Positions 1 to 6,536 of a stretch of 17,676 nt of DNA are shown one piece after another. The position numbers and the translations under genes were made by a program. Below the pieces are notes generated by a model. It ran no database searches and had not been told where the DNA came from. It saw only the letters and a list, made by a program, of their open reading frames with translations. Source of the DNA: Holophaga sp. (GTDB lineage: Bacteria > Acidobacteriota > Holophagae > Holophagales > Holophagaceae); the NCBI GenBank assembly GCA_031292735.1, contig JARLGP010000012.1, positions 1-17,676 of the forward strand, in the 5' to 3' direction. How positions within the stretch are numbered: position 1 is the first letter of the stretch; each line of letters opens with the position of its first letter.

Positions 1-250
1 GGGGGGGGTAACCGAGATTCGGGTTTCGGGGGGGCCCCGTGGGGGTGGTTGGCCACGGGGGGGGGGCGCCGGGGTTGGTGGGGGGGGGGGGGGGCCCGGC
101 CCCCGGCCCCCCGGGCGGTAAAACAGGTTTATAACCCAAAACCCAAAATAAACTGAATATCCTGTATAAACGGGAACCCCATTGAAACCCCCCCGCCGCC
201 CCGGGCCCCGCCCCCCCCCCGCCCCCCCCCACCGCCGGAGCGGCGGCCCG
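1..250. other. Low-complexity G/C homopolymer region at window edge
   Basis: No credible gene is seen here. Long G runs dominate about 1-100 and long C runs about 186-230. Between them lies an AT-richer island (about 119-185) unlike anything else nearby. The G-rich and C-rich halves could fold back on each other, and an exact 8-bp inverted repeat (CCCCGTGG 35-42, CCACGGGG 53-60) is present. Runs of this kind are typical of poor base-calling or a fold-back artefact at a contig end. I infer that this is not trustworthy genomic sequence, although a real G-rich intergenic region cannot be excluded. Confidence 0.55.
232..246 (-). terminator. Possible weak terminator hairpin after the hydro-lyase small subunit
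   Basis: CCGCCG (232-237) and CGGCGG (241-246) pair perfectly around a 3-base loop, 12 bases past the stop codon of the last gene of the minus-strand operon. No T tract follows on the minus strand, and the adjoining sequence is the suspect homopolymer region, so intrinsic termination is only a possibility. Confidence 0.2.
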
Positions 251-258
251 GACGGAGC

Positions 259-747
259 CTAGGATTCCATCAGCTTCTTGCGGGTGTAGGGAATCAGCCC
301 GCCGGCGTCGATGATGGCCTGGCGCGCGGGCGGCAGGGGCACGGTGGGGAACACCTTGCCGGTGGTCTTGTTGCGCACTTCGGTGCCGGCCAGTTCCAGA
401 TCGTCGCCTTCGCTGGCTTCGATGCCGGGGCAGATCACCGTGCGGGTGCCCACGTTGATGGCGTTCTGCAGGAAGATCCGGGCGATGCCCTTGGCCACCA
501 CCACCAGCTCGTGGCCCTTCAGGGTGCTGGCGGCCTGTTCGCGGCTGGAGCCGCAGCCGAAGTTCTCATCGGCCACGACCACGCTGCCGGGCTGGACGCT
601 GCCGGACTTCAGCCGGGTGTTGAACTCGGCGCGGTCGGCGAAGCAGAACTGCGGGGTTTCGGTGGGCAGCACGGTGGCCATGAAGCGGCCGGGATAGATG
701 TCGTCGGTGCTGATGTCTTTGCCGAGCTTGAGTACGACCTGGGCCAT
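259..747 (-). CDS. Hydro-lyase (LeuD/DmdB/homoaconitase type) small subunit
   Basis: This 162-aa swivel-domain subunit of an aconitase-superfamily hydro-lyase should pair with the large subunit encoded just upstream to isomerise or dehydrate a 2-hydroxy-dicarboxylic or tricarboxylic acid in the cytoplasm. The family signature is clear: ISTDDIYPGR at 12-21 and ENFGCGSSREQA at 61-72, with the Ser-Ser-Arg that contacts substrate. The length is normal for archaeal-type LeuD. The start at 747 has GGAGGG about 7 bases upstream, inside the end of the large-subunit gene, and the two genes are one base apart. The substrate loop after GR reads FMAT (22-25), where homoaconitases have YLRT, so the arginine that binds the long carboxylate arm is absent. 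Known family members act on isopropylmalate, citramalate, dimethylmalate or homocitrate. The short-chain or alkyl substrates fit best here. Exact substrate is unresolved. Confidence 0.9.
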   Translation of the reverse strand: MAQVVLKLGKDISTDDIYPGRFMATVLPTETPQFCFADRAEFNTRLKSGSVQPGSVVVADENFGCGSSREQAASTLKGHELVVVAKGIARIFLQNAINVGTRTVICPGIEASEGDDLELAGTEVRNKTTGKVFPTVPLPPARQAIIDAGGLIPYTRKKLMES

Positions 748-748
748 T

Positions 749-2041
749 TCACTTCCCTCCCTTGCGCGGATCGGTAATAACGCCCGTGATGGCGCTGGCG
801 GCAGCCACCGCCGGGCTGCACAGGAACACCTCGGCCTTGGGGTTGCCCATGCGTCCCTTGAAGTTGCGGTTGGTGGTGGCCAGCGCGGTCTCGCCATCGC
901 CCAGGGCGCCCTGGTGGATGCCCAGGCAGGGGCCGCATCCGGAGTTCATCACCACCGCGCCGGCCTTCATGAGCACCTGCACGTAGCCGGCGTCCATGGC
1001 TTCGGCGAAGATCCGGGTGGAGGCGGGGAACACCAGCATGCGGGTGCCGTCGGCCACCTTCTTGCCCTTGAGGATCTTGGCGGCCATGGCCAGGTCGTCC
1101 AGACGGCCGTTGGTGCAGCTGCCGATGACGATCTGCTGCACTGCCTTGCCGACCACCTTGCCGATGGCCTTGACGTTGTCCACCATGTGCGGGCAGGCGA
1201 CCTGCGGCTCCAGCTTGGAGACGTCGATCCGCACCACCTTCTCGTAGACCGCGTCATCGTCGGCCAGCACGCACTCGATCTTGCCGCGCACCCCGGCCTC
1301 TTCCTTGAGGAAGCGGATGGTCTCCTCGTCGCCCGGGACGATGCCGCAGGTGGCGCCGGCTTCCACCGCCATGTTGCAGATGGTCAGGCGGCTGCTGGTG
1401 GACAGCTTGCGGACGGTCTTGCCATGGAACTCCAGCACCCGGAAATTGGCGCCCTGGGCGGTCAGCTTGCCGATGAGGTGCAGGATCAGGTCCTTGGCCC
1501 CCACGAATTTGGGGAACTCGCCTTCCACCACCACCTTGATGGTGGCGGGCACTTCGATGTTCAGGGCCACGCCCAGGGCCCATGCCGAGGCCAGCTCGGT
1601 GGCGCCCACGCCGAAGGCGAATGCGCCCAGGGCACCGTGGCTGCAGGTGTGGCTGTCGGCCCCCACCACCACCATGCCCGGCCGCACGTAGCCGTACTGG
1701 GGCAGGATCTGGTGACAGATGCCGCCGCGGTCGCCGCGGATGTCATGGAACTTGGTGACGCCCTGGCGGGCCACCCATTCCCGCACCAGCTTCTGGTTGG
1801 TGGCGGTCTTGGCGCCCTCGGCCGGCACCCGGTGATCGAAGATGATGGCCAGGCGGGACGGGTCCCAGGGCTTGGCTTCGCGGCCGGTGCCCTTGAAGAT
1901 CGCCTCGAACTGGTTGATCACCAGCGCGCTGTTCTCGTGGGACATGGCCAGATCGACCTTGGGTTCCACGATGTCCCCGGCCTTGACCGAGCGCAGCCCC
2001 GCCGCCCTGGCCAGGATCTTTTCTACTACCGTCATGCCCAT
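749..2041 (-). CDS. Hydro-lyase (LeuC/DmdA/homoaconitase type) [4Fe-4S] large subunit
   Basis: This 430-aa catalytic subunit belongs to the aconitase superfamily. The three iron-sulfur ligands are visible as C309 (GSCTNGR), C369 and C372 (NSGCGPCLG), with the usual C-x59-C-x2-C spacing. The ADSHTCSHGALG segment (129-140) and SHEN (34-37) are also family hallmarks. Two-subunit enzymes of this length include 3-isopropylmalate dehydratase, methanogen homoaconitase and 2,3-dimethylmalate dehydratase; the large subunit alone does not distinguish them. The start at 2041 has GGAGG 6 to 7 bases upstream, and an in-frame ATG at 2035 is less well placed. It sits 31 bases after the CoA-transferase and one base before its small subunit. 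In an operon with a decarboxylating dehydrogenase and a CoA-dependent lyase, it probably interconverts the 2-hydroxy and 3-hydroxy isomers (for example citramalate and 3-methylmalate). That role is inference. Confidence 0.92.
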   Translation of the reverse strand: MGMTVVEKILARAAGLRSVKAGDIVEPKVDLAMSHENSALVINQFEAIFKGTGREAKPWDPSRLAIIFDHRVPAEGAKTATNQKLVREWVARQGVTKFHDIRGDRGGICHQILPQYGYVRPGMVVVGADSHTCSHGALGAFAFGVGATELASAWALGVALNIEVPATIKVVVEGEFPKFVGAKDLILHLIGKLTAQGANFRVLEFHGKTVRKLSTSSRLTICNMAVEAGATCGIVPGDEETIRFLKEEAGVRGKIECVLADDDAVYEKVVRIDVSKLEPQVACPHMVDNVKAIGKVVGKAVQQIVIGSCTNGRLDDLAMAAKILKGKKVADGTRMLVFPASTRIFAEAMDAGYVQVLMKAGAVVMNSGCGPCLGIHQGALGDGETALATTNRNFKGRMGNPKAEVFLCSPAVAAASAITGVITDPRKGGK

Positions 2042-2072
2042 GGGGCACCTCCGAAACGGGTTGATTTGACTG

Positions 2073-3275
2073 TTAGATCACGCCCTTTGCCTTGAGCCCG
2101 GCCAGGTCGGCCGCGTTCATGCCCAGCTGCGCGTAGACTTCGGCATTGTGCTGGCCCAGGGTGGGCGGCGGCGCCGTCACGTCCCCGGAACTCTTCTCGA
2201 ACAGGGCGGTGAGCCCGAACACTTCCATGGCGCCCATGCCGGGCACGGTGGTCTTCTGCAGCACGCCGCGGTGGCGCACCTGGGGCTGGCGCAGGGCATC
2301 GCCCAGGCTGAGGATGGCCCCGGACGGAACGCCCTTGGCGTTGAGCTGCTCCACCCACTGGGCGGTGGGCTTCAGGGTCAGCCGGGCCTCCAGCAGCGAG
2401 GTGAGCGCCTTGCGGTTGGCCTTGCGGGTGTCCCGCTCCTGGAACCGGGGGTCGGTCTTCAGTTCGGGGACCTCCAGCTGGTCGCACACGGATTCCCACT
2501 GTTCCTGCTTGTTGGCGGCGATGTTGATGAAGCCGTCCTGGGTGCGGAAGGTGCCGCTGGGCGCGGCGGTGAAGTTGTCGTTGCCGTTGAGGGTCGGCTC
2601 CTTGCCGCCGATCAGCAGGTTGGCCGCCACCCAGCCCATGAGCGGCATGATCGAGTCCAGCAGCGCGATGTCGATGCACTGCCCTTCCCCGGTGCGCTCG
2701 CGCTGGAACAGGGCGGCCATCACCGCGAAGGCGGCGTTCAGCCCGCCCACCGTGTCGCACACCGGGAACCCGCAGCGCAGCGGGTTCAGCCGCTCGTCGC
2801 CGTTCAGCGCCATCTCGCCGGAGAGGCCCTGGATGATCTGGTCGTAGGCCGGCTTCAGGGCGTCGGGCCCGCTCTGGCCGAAGCCGGAGATGGCGCAGTA
2901 AACCAGCCGCGGATTGATGGCCGACAGCACCGGATAGCCCAGGCCCAGCCGTTCCATCACGCCCGGGCGGAAGTTCTCCACCAGGACGTCGGCGTCCTTG
3001 ACCATCTTCTTGAAGATCTCCTTGCCCTCGGGGGACTTGGTGTTGAGGGTGACGGACCGCTTGTTGGAGTTCTGCGCCAGGAAGCTGGTCCCCATCCCCT
3101 TCTTGTTGTATTCGGGGACGATGCCCAGGGAGCGGGCCAGGTCGCCGCCCTTGGGGTTCTCCACCTTGATCACGTCGGCGCCCAGCAGGGCCAGGTGCAG
3201 GGTGGCGAACGGACCGGACAGGACGTTGGTGAGGTCCAGAACCTTGATCCCCTCAAGCATGCGTAGTTTTGCCAT
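2073..3275 (-). CDS. Class III CoA-transferase, CaiB/BaiF family
   Basis: This 400-aa protein has the normal family length and is full-length. The N-terminal segment GIKVLDLTNVLSGP (9-22) and LGADVIKVENP (31-41) are typical, SGFGQSGP (130-137) matches the family glycine loop, and the catalytic aspartate should be D207 in ALLDS, aligned with Asp169 of formyl-CoA transferase. Such enzymes move CoA between carboxylic acids through aspartyl-CoA anhydride intermediates; relatives activate citramalate, itaconate, mesaconate or succinate. The gene begins 2 bases after the lyase stop, so translational coupling is likely. Pairing with an HMG-CoA-lyase homologue suggests it makes the CoA thioester which that lyase cleaves, for example citramalate to citramalyl-CoA. 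The donor could be acetyl-CoA or succinyl-CoA, which the sequence does not show. Confidence 0.93.
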   Translation of the reverse strand: MAKLRMLEGIKVLDLTNVLSGPFATLHLALLGADVIKVENPKGGDLARSLGIVPEYNKKGMGTSFLAQNSNKRSVTLNTKSPEGKEIFKKMVKDADVLVENFRPGVMERLGLGYPVLSAINPRLVYCAISGFGQSGPDALKPAYDQIIQGLSGEMALNGDERLNPLRCGFPVCDTVGGLNAAFAVMAALFQRERTGEGQCIDIALLDSIMPLMGWVAANLLIGGKEPTLNGNDNFTAAPSGTFRTQDGFINIAANKQEQWESVCDQLEVPELKTDPRFQERDTRKANRKALTSLLEARLTLKPTAQWVEQLNAKGVPSGAILSLGDALRQPQVRHRGVLQKTTVPGMGAMEVFGLTALFEKSSGDVTAPPPTLGQHNAEVYAQLGMNAADLAGLKAKGVI

Positions 3276-3277
3276 GA

Positions 3278-4174
3278 TCAGTACCCCAGAATCCCGGCGC
3301 GGTAGACCCGCCCGGTCATTTCGCGGCCGAAGAATTCCGCCGCTTGTTTCGCCAGCGCCACCAGACGCGGGGTCTGGATGTCCTTGCGCAGGCCGGCGCG
3401 CTGCAGGCCGTGCACCAGGTCCTCGGTGGCCACGTTGCCGGCCGCCACCTTGGTGAAGGGGCAGCCCCCCAGCCCGGCGAAGGAGGTTTCGAAGGTGGTC
3501 ACCCCCTCCTCCAGGGCCGCGTAGACGTTGGCCATGCCCATGCCGTAGGTGTCGTGGAAGTGGGCGGTCCAGACCACCGGCCCCAGCTTCTGGGCGGCGG
3601 CGAACAGCCGGTGCACCTGCTGCGGGAAGCCGTGCCCGGCGGTGTCGGCCAGGCTGATGTTGAGCAGCCCGGCGTCCACGTATGCGCGGACGATGTCCAG
3701 CACCCGCTCGTCCGGGATCCGGCCCTCGAAGCCGCAGCCGAACGCGCTCTGCACGCTCACCTGGACCTTCTTGCCGGCGGCCTGGGCCACCTTGGCGGTG
3801 GCGATGATGCGCCGCTGGGCCTCGAGGCTGGCCATGCCGGTGTTCTTCTGGCTGTGGGTATCCGAGGCGGACATGCCCAGGCAGACCAGCTCCACCCCGC
3901 AGGCCAGGGCCCGGTCCAGGCCCTTCTCGTTGAGCACCAGGCCGCTCAGCACGGCGCGGGGCCCGGGGGCGCTGGACAGGCGCCGGAACAGCTCGTCGCT
4001 GTCGGCCATCTGAGGCACCTTGACCGGATGGACGAAGGAGCCCACCTGGACCACGTCCAGCCCCGAGGTCATGAGTTCCCGGATCCAGGTTTCCTTGAGC
4101 TCGGTGGGTACGACTTGCTTTTCCACCTGGAGGCCGTCGCGCGGGCCCACTTCGTGAATGATGATTCCGGTCAT
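3278..4174 (-). CDS. HMG-CoA lyase family protein (acyl-CoA retro-Claisen lyase)
   Basis: This 298-aa TIM-barrel lyase of the DRE-TIM superfamily cleaves a 3-hydroxy-3-substituted acyl-CoA to acetyl-CoA and an oxo product. GPRDGLQ (10-16) contains R12 and the metal ligand D13. The other ligands are H205 and H207 (AHFHDTYG) and N247, and the mobile-loop cysteine is C238 in GGCPF. The VPQMAD segment (53-58) is also present. One residue is odd: Q43 lies where HMG-CoA lyases carry a catalytic Glu (Glu72 of the human enzyme, before SFVSP). The start at 4174 is chosen because AAGGGA lies about 7 bases upstream; the reading frame stays open further 5' but overlaps the dehydrogenase gene. It lies 14 bases after the dehydrogenase. 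The CoA-transferase next door suggests a citramalyl-CoA-type substrate rather than leucine-derived HMG-CoA, since no leucine-pathway genes are present. Confidence 0.92.
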   Translation of the reverse strand: MTGIIIHEVGPRDGLQVEKQVVPTELKETWIRELMTSGLDVVQVGSFVHPVKVPQMADSDELFRRLSSAPGPRAVLSGLVLNEKGLDRALACGVELVCLGMSASDTHSQKNTGMASLEAQRRIIATAKVAQAAGKKVQVSVQSAFGCGFEGRIPDERVLDIVRAYVDAGLLNISLADTAGHGFPQQVHRLFAAAQKLGPVVWTAHFHDTYGMGMANVYAALEEGVTTFETSFAGLGGCPFTKVAAGNVATEDLVHGLQRAGLRKDIQTPRLVALAKQAAEFFGREMTGRVYRAGILGY

Positions 4175-4188
4175 GATGTATCCCTTCC

Positions 4189-5307
4189 CTATAGCTTGCT
4201 CGCGATGGCCTTGGCCATCTCCAGCGTGGTGGCGGATCCGCCCATGTCGTAGGTGCGGACTTTGCCTTCGGTGATGACGGCGGCGGTGGCCGCCTCCAGC
4301 CGGGTTCCCATCTCCTTCTCCCCCAGCCAGTCCAACATCATCTTGGCAGCAAGGATGGTGGCGATGGGATTCACTTTGTACTGCCCGGCGTATTTGGGCG
4401 CCGAGCCGTGGCTGGGCTCGAACACCGCCAGCTTTTCGCCGATGTTGCCGGAGCAGCCGAAGCCCAGGCCGCCGATCATCTGCGCGCTCAGGTCGCTGAT
4501 GATGTCGCCGAACAGGTTGGTGGCCACCAGCACCCCGTAGTTCTTGGGGTTCTTCAGCAGCCACATGCAGATGGCGTCCACGTTGGCGTCGTCCATCTGG
4601 ATCCCGGGATATTCCTTGGCGATGCGCTTGCCGGTCTCCAGGAACATGCCCTCGGTGGCGCGCACCACGTTGGCCTTGTGCACCACGGTGACCTTGGGGT
4701 AGCCGAACTTCTTGGCATACTCGAAGCCGGCCCGGATCAGCCGTTCGCAGCCGTGCCGGGTGTTGATCTTGCAGGTGATGGCGTATTCGTCGCCAGGCAG
4801 GTCCTTGAAGTGGGCGAAGGGCTTGCTCAGGCGGGTGAGGGTCTGGCGCAGCTCATCGGGCACCGGGCTGAATTCCACCCCGGAGTAGAGCCCTTCGGTG
4901 TTCTCCCGGAAGATCACCAGATCGATGCCTTCCTTGAAGTTGAGCGGGTTGCCCGGATAGGCCTTGCAGGGCCGCAGGCAGGTGTAGAGATCGAACATCT
5001 GGCGCATGCGCACGATCGGGCTGCGGTAGACCAGGCCCTTGCCCTTCAGGGCCGGGCTCAGCTCCTGCTCGGCATCCTTCACCGGCTTGGAGGTGATCGC
5101 CCCGAACAGCGCCGCGTCGCAGTGCTTCAGCACGTCGATGGTGCGCTGGGGGAAGGACTCGCCCTCCTTGCACCAGAATTCCCAGCCGATGTCGCCGTGC
5201 ACGTACTTGGCATTGAACTTCAGCGCGTCCAGACAGATTCTGGCCGCCTCCATGACTTCGACGCCAACCCCGTCACCGGGCAACCATGCGATTTGATACT
5301 GGCTCAT
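4189..5307 (-). CDS. Isocitrate/isopropylmalate-family decarboxylating dehydrogenase
   Basis: This 372-aa oxidoreductase belongs to the metal-dependent beta-decarboxylating dehydrogenase family (isocitrate, isopropylmalate, homoisocitrate, tartrate/3-methylmalate). Conserved catalytic residues include R102, R112 (DLYTCLRP), R134 and Y141 (FRENTEGLYSG), K211 (VVHKANVV) and the metal aspartates of NLFGDIISDLSAQ (D268, D272). The cofactor loop GSAPKYAGQ (301-309) has Lys-Tyr at 305-306, as in NADP-dependent E. coli isocitrate dehydrogenase; NAD enzymes have Asp-Ile there. The substrate helix keeps S96, but the Asn of isocitrate enzymes is I98 followed by V99, resembling the Leu-Leu pair of isopropylmalate dehydrogenase. 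I therefore doubt that it is an ordinary TCA enzyme. It is the first gene of the operon, with GAGG about 7 bases before the ATG at 5307. The oxidative or carboxylating direction is unknown. Confidence 0.93.
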   Translation of the reverse strand: MSQYQIAWLPGDGVGVEVMEAARICLDALKFNAKYVHGDIGWEFWCKEGESFPQRTIDVLKHCDAALFGAITSKPVKDAEQELSPALKGKGLVYRSPIVRMRQMFDLYTCLRPCKAYPGNPLNFKEGIDLVIFRENTEGLYSGVEFSPVPDELRQTLTRLSKPFAHFKDLPGDEYAITCKINTRHGCERLIRAGFEYAKKFGYPKVTVVHKANVVRATEGMFLETGKRIAKEYPGIQMDDANVDAICMWLLKNPKNYGVLVATNLFGDIISDLSAQMIGGLGFGCSGNIGEKLAVFEPSHGSAPKYAGQYKVNPIATILAAKMMLDWLGEKEMGTRLEAATAAVITEGKVRTYDMGGSATTLEMAKAIASKL

Positions 5308-5420
5308 ACCAACCTCGTTATGAAGAGAAAGCCGATCCAGCCTCAAGGCTGGAACCCGAAACCAGAAGAACGATCTTGAGCTTCCCACCGAAAAGGATGG
5401 CAGCTCTTCGATGTCAGTGG

Positions 5421-5426
5421 TGTCAA
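5421..5426 (-). promoter_or_regulatory. Possible -35 element (TTGACA) of the dehydrogenase-led operon
   Basis: The minus strand reads a perfect TTGACA here, about 115 bases before the first start codon. At 16 to 18 bases downstream no convincing -10 is seen (best CTGCCA). A weak -10 would fit an activator-dependent promoter driven by the divergent LysR protein, but this is inference. Confidence 0.3.
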
Positions 5427-5440
5427 CCCATTGCTTATGG

Positions 5441-5448
5441 CACTAGTG
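5441..5448. promoter_or_regulatory. Palindrome CACTAGTG, candidate LysR-type operator
   Basis: This exact 8-bp palindrome lies in the 217-base divergent region between the dehydrogenase operon and the LysR gene, 15 bases upstream of the TTGACA on the operon side. Relative to a start site inferred from that -35 it would centre near -54, close to where LysR-family recognition sites usually lie. No clean T-N11-A box was identified. Confidence 0.3.
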
Positions 5449-5477
5449 TTCCGTATCCTGGGTCTTGTAACAAACGA

Positions 5478-5483
5478 TATATT
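5478..5483 (+). promoter_or_regulatory. Possible -10 (TATATT) for the LysR gene
   Basis: TATATT matches the -10 consensus well and stands in a short AT-rich patch 41 bases before the GTG start. No good -35 lies at the right spacing. The nearby TTGTAACAA (5465-5473) and the palindrome GTCATGAC (5505-5512) could be sites for autoregulation. Confidence 0.25.
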
Positions 5484-5524
5484 TTTGGTAGCTCATTCCC
5501 TAGAGTCATGACCCAGGTGCCTCT

Positions 5525-6460
5525 GTGATTAATTATTTAAGACGGGTGATGCCCTCCCTCACCGCGCTGCAGTTCTTCGACGCCTCGGTGCGGCACATGA
5601 GCTTCACCCGCGCCGCCGCCGACCTGAACGTCACCCAGAGCGCGGTGAGCCGGCAGATCCGCGACCTGGAGGACTTCCTGGGCCAGCCGCTGTTCCACCG
5701 GATCAAGCAGCGGCTGGTGCTCACCGAGGCCGGGGAGGCCTACGCCGGCGCCGTGCGCGACCTGCTCAACCAGGCCGAGGCGGCCACCCTGCAGGTGATG
5801 GCCTACAACGGCAAGGGCGGGGTGCTCACCGTGGCCCTGCTGCCCACCTTCGGCTCCCGCTGGCTGGTGCCCAGGCTGGGCGACTTCATCAGCCGGCACC
5901 AGGACATCCAGCTCAACCTGGTGGCCCAGGTCAAGCCGTTCGATTTCACCGGCACCGGCATCGACGCCGCCATCCACTTCGGCAGCGACGTGTGGCCGGA
6001 CGCCGTGTGCCACCGGCTCATGGGCGAGGTGATCGTCCCGGTGTGCGCCCCGTCGCTGCTGGGCGGCCGCAGGGAACTGGAGCTGCCCGGGGACACGACC
6101 CGCTACCCGCTGCTGCAGCTGACCACCCGGCCCCAGGCCTGGGCCGACTGGCTGCGGGCGGTCGGGGTGGAAAGCTTCGACGGCCCTCACGGGCCCCGCT
6201 TCGAGGAGTTCCACATGGTCATCCAGGCCGCCATCGCCGGGCTGGGCATGGCGGTGCTGCCCCGGTTCCTGATCCAGGAGGAACTGGCCAGCGGCCGGCT
6301 GGTGGTGGCCTGCGACCGGCCGGTGACCAGCGACCACGCCTACTACCTGGTGCATCCGGAAGGCAAGGCGGACTTATACAAGATTTGTGTTTTCAAGGAT
6401 TGGTTGATCGAGCAGTGCGGCGAAGGGGCGAGGCTCCCTGAGCGCCCGGGGATGGGTTAG
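5525..6460 (+). CDS. LysR-type transcriptional regulator (GcvA-like)
   Basis: The predicted protein is 311 aa from GTG 5525, or 303 aa from ATG 5549. The second start gives the usual N-terminus MPSLTALQFF, and no strong ribosome site decides between them. The winged HTH covers roughly residues 15-70 from the GTG, with the typical FTRAAADLNVTQSAVSRQIR. A substrate-binding-protein-like effector domain runs from about 100 to 300, and WADWLRAVGV and AIAGLGMAVLP are characteristic of the GcvA-like group. It is divergent from the five-gene operon, the classical arrangement for a LysR activator of adjacent catabolic genes. The inducer is probably a substrate or intermediate of that operon. The C-terminal tail is short and charged and does not look truncated. 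Confidence 0.93.
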   Translation: MINYLRRVMPSLTALQFFDASVRHMSFTRAAADLNVTQSAVSRQIRDLEDFLGQPLFHRIKQRLVLTEAGEAYAGAVRDLLNQAEAATLQVMAYNGKGGVLTVALLPTFGSRWLVPRLGDFISRHQDIQLNLVAQVKPFDFTGTGIDAAIHFGSDVWPDAVCHRLMGEVIVPVCAPSLLGGRRELELPGDTTRYPLLQLTTRPQAWADWLRAVGVESFDGPHGPRFEEFHMVIQAAIAGLGMAVLPRFLIQEELASGRLVVACDRPVTSDHAYYLVHPEGKADLYKICVFKDWLIEQCGEGARLPERPGMG

Positions 6461-6536
6461 GGGCCGTTACGGAATAAACCGTTGCGCAAAAATAACTTGA
6501 ATATTTTGGTATAGCCCCGGCATAAGGGATCCGGCC
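6461..6536. other. Convergent intergenic spacer, LysR gene / membrane protein
   Basis: This 76-base spacer between two genes that end toward each other is AT-rich in the middle. Only a very short perfect inverted repeat (CCGTTACGG, about 6464-6472) is seen. I could not identify a convincing intrinsic terminator on either strand. Confidence 0.4.

Noticed and set aside
698..2095. Long plus-strand open frame opposite the hydro-lyase large subunit
   Set aside because: It mirrors the minus-strand gene, is rich in His/Gly/Ala typical of antisense GC-rich frames, and has no family motif. The minus frame has all three cluster cysteines.
259..5307. Reading the operon as leucine biosynthesis or a TCA-cycle segment
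   Set aside because: No isopropylmalate synthase or citrate synthase is present. The lyase and CoA-transferase do not belong in either pathway, and dehydrogenase residues depart from isocitrate enzymes.
6461..6536. Bidirectional intrinsic terminator between the LysR and membrane-protein genes
   Set aside because: Only a 4-bp stem was found, with no T tract on either side.
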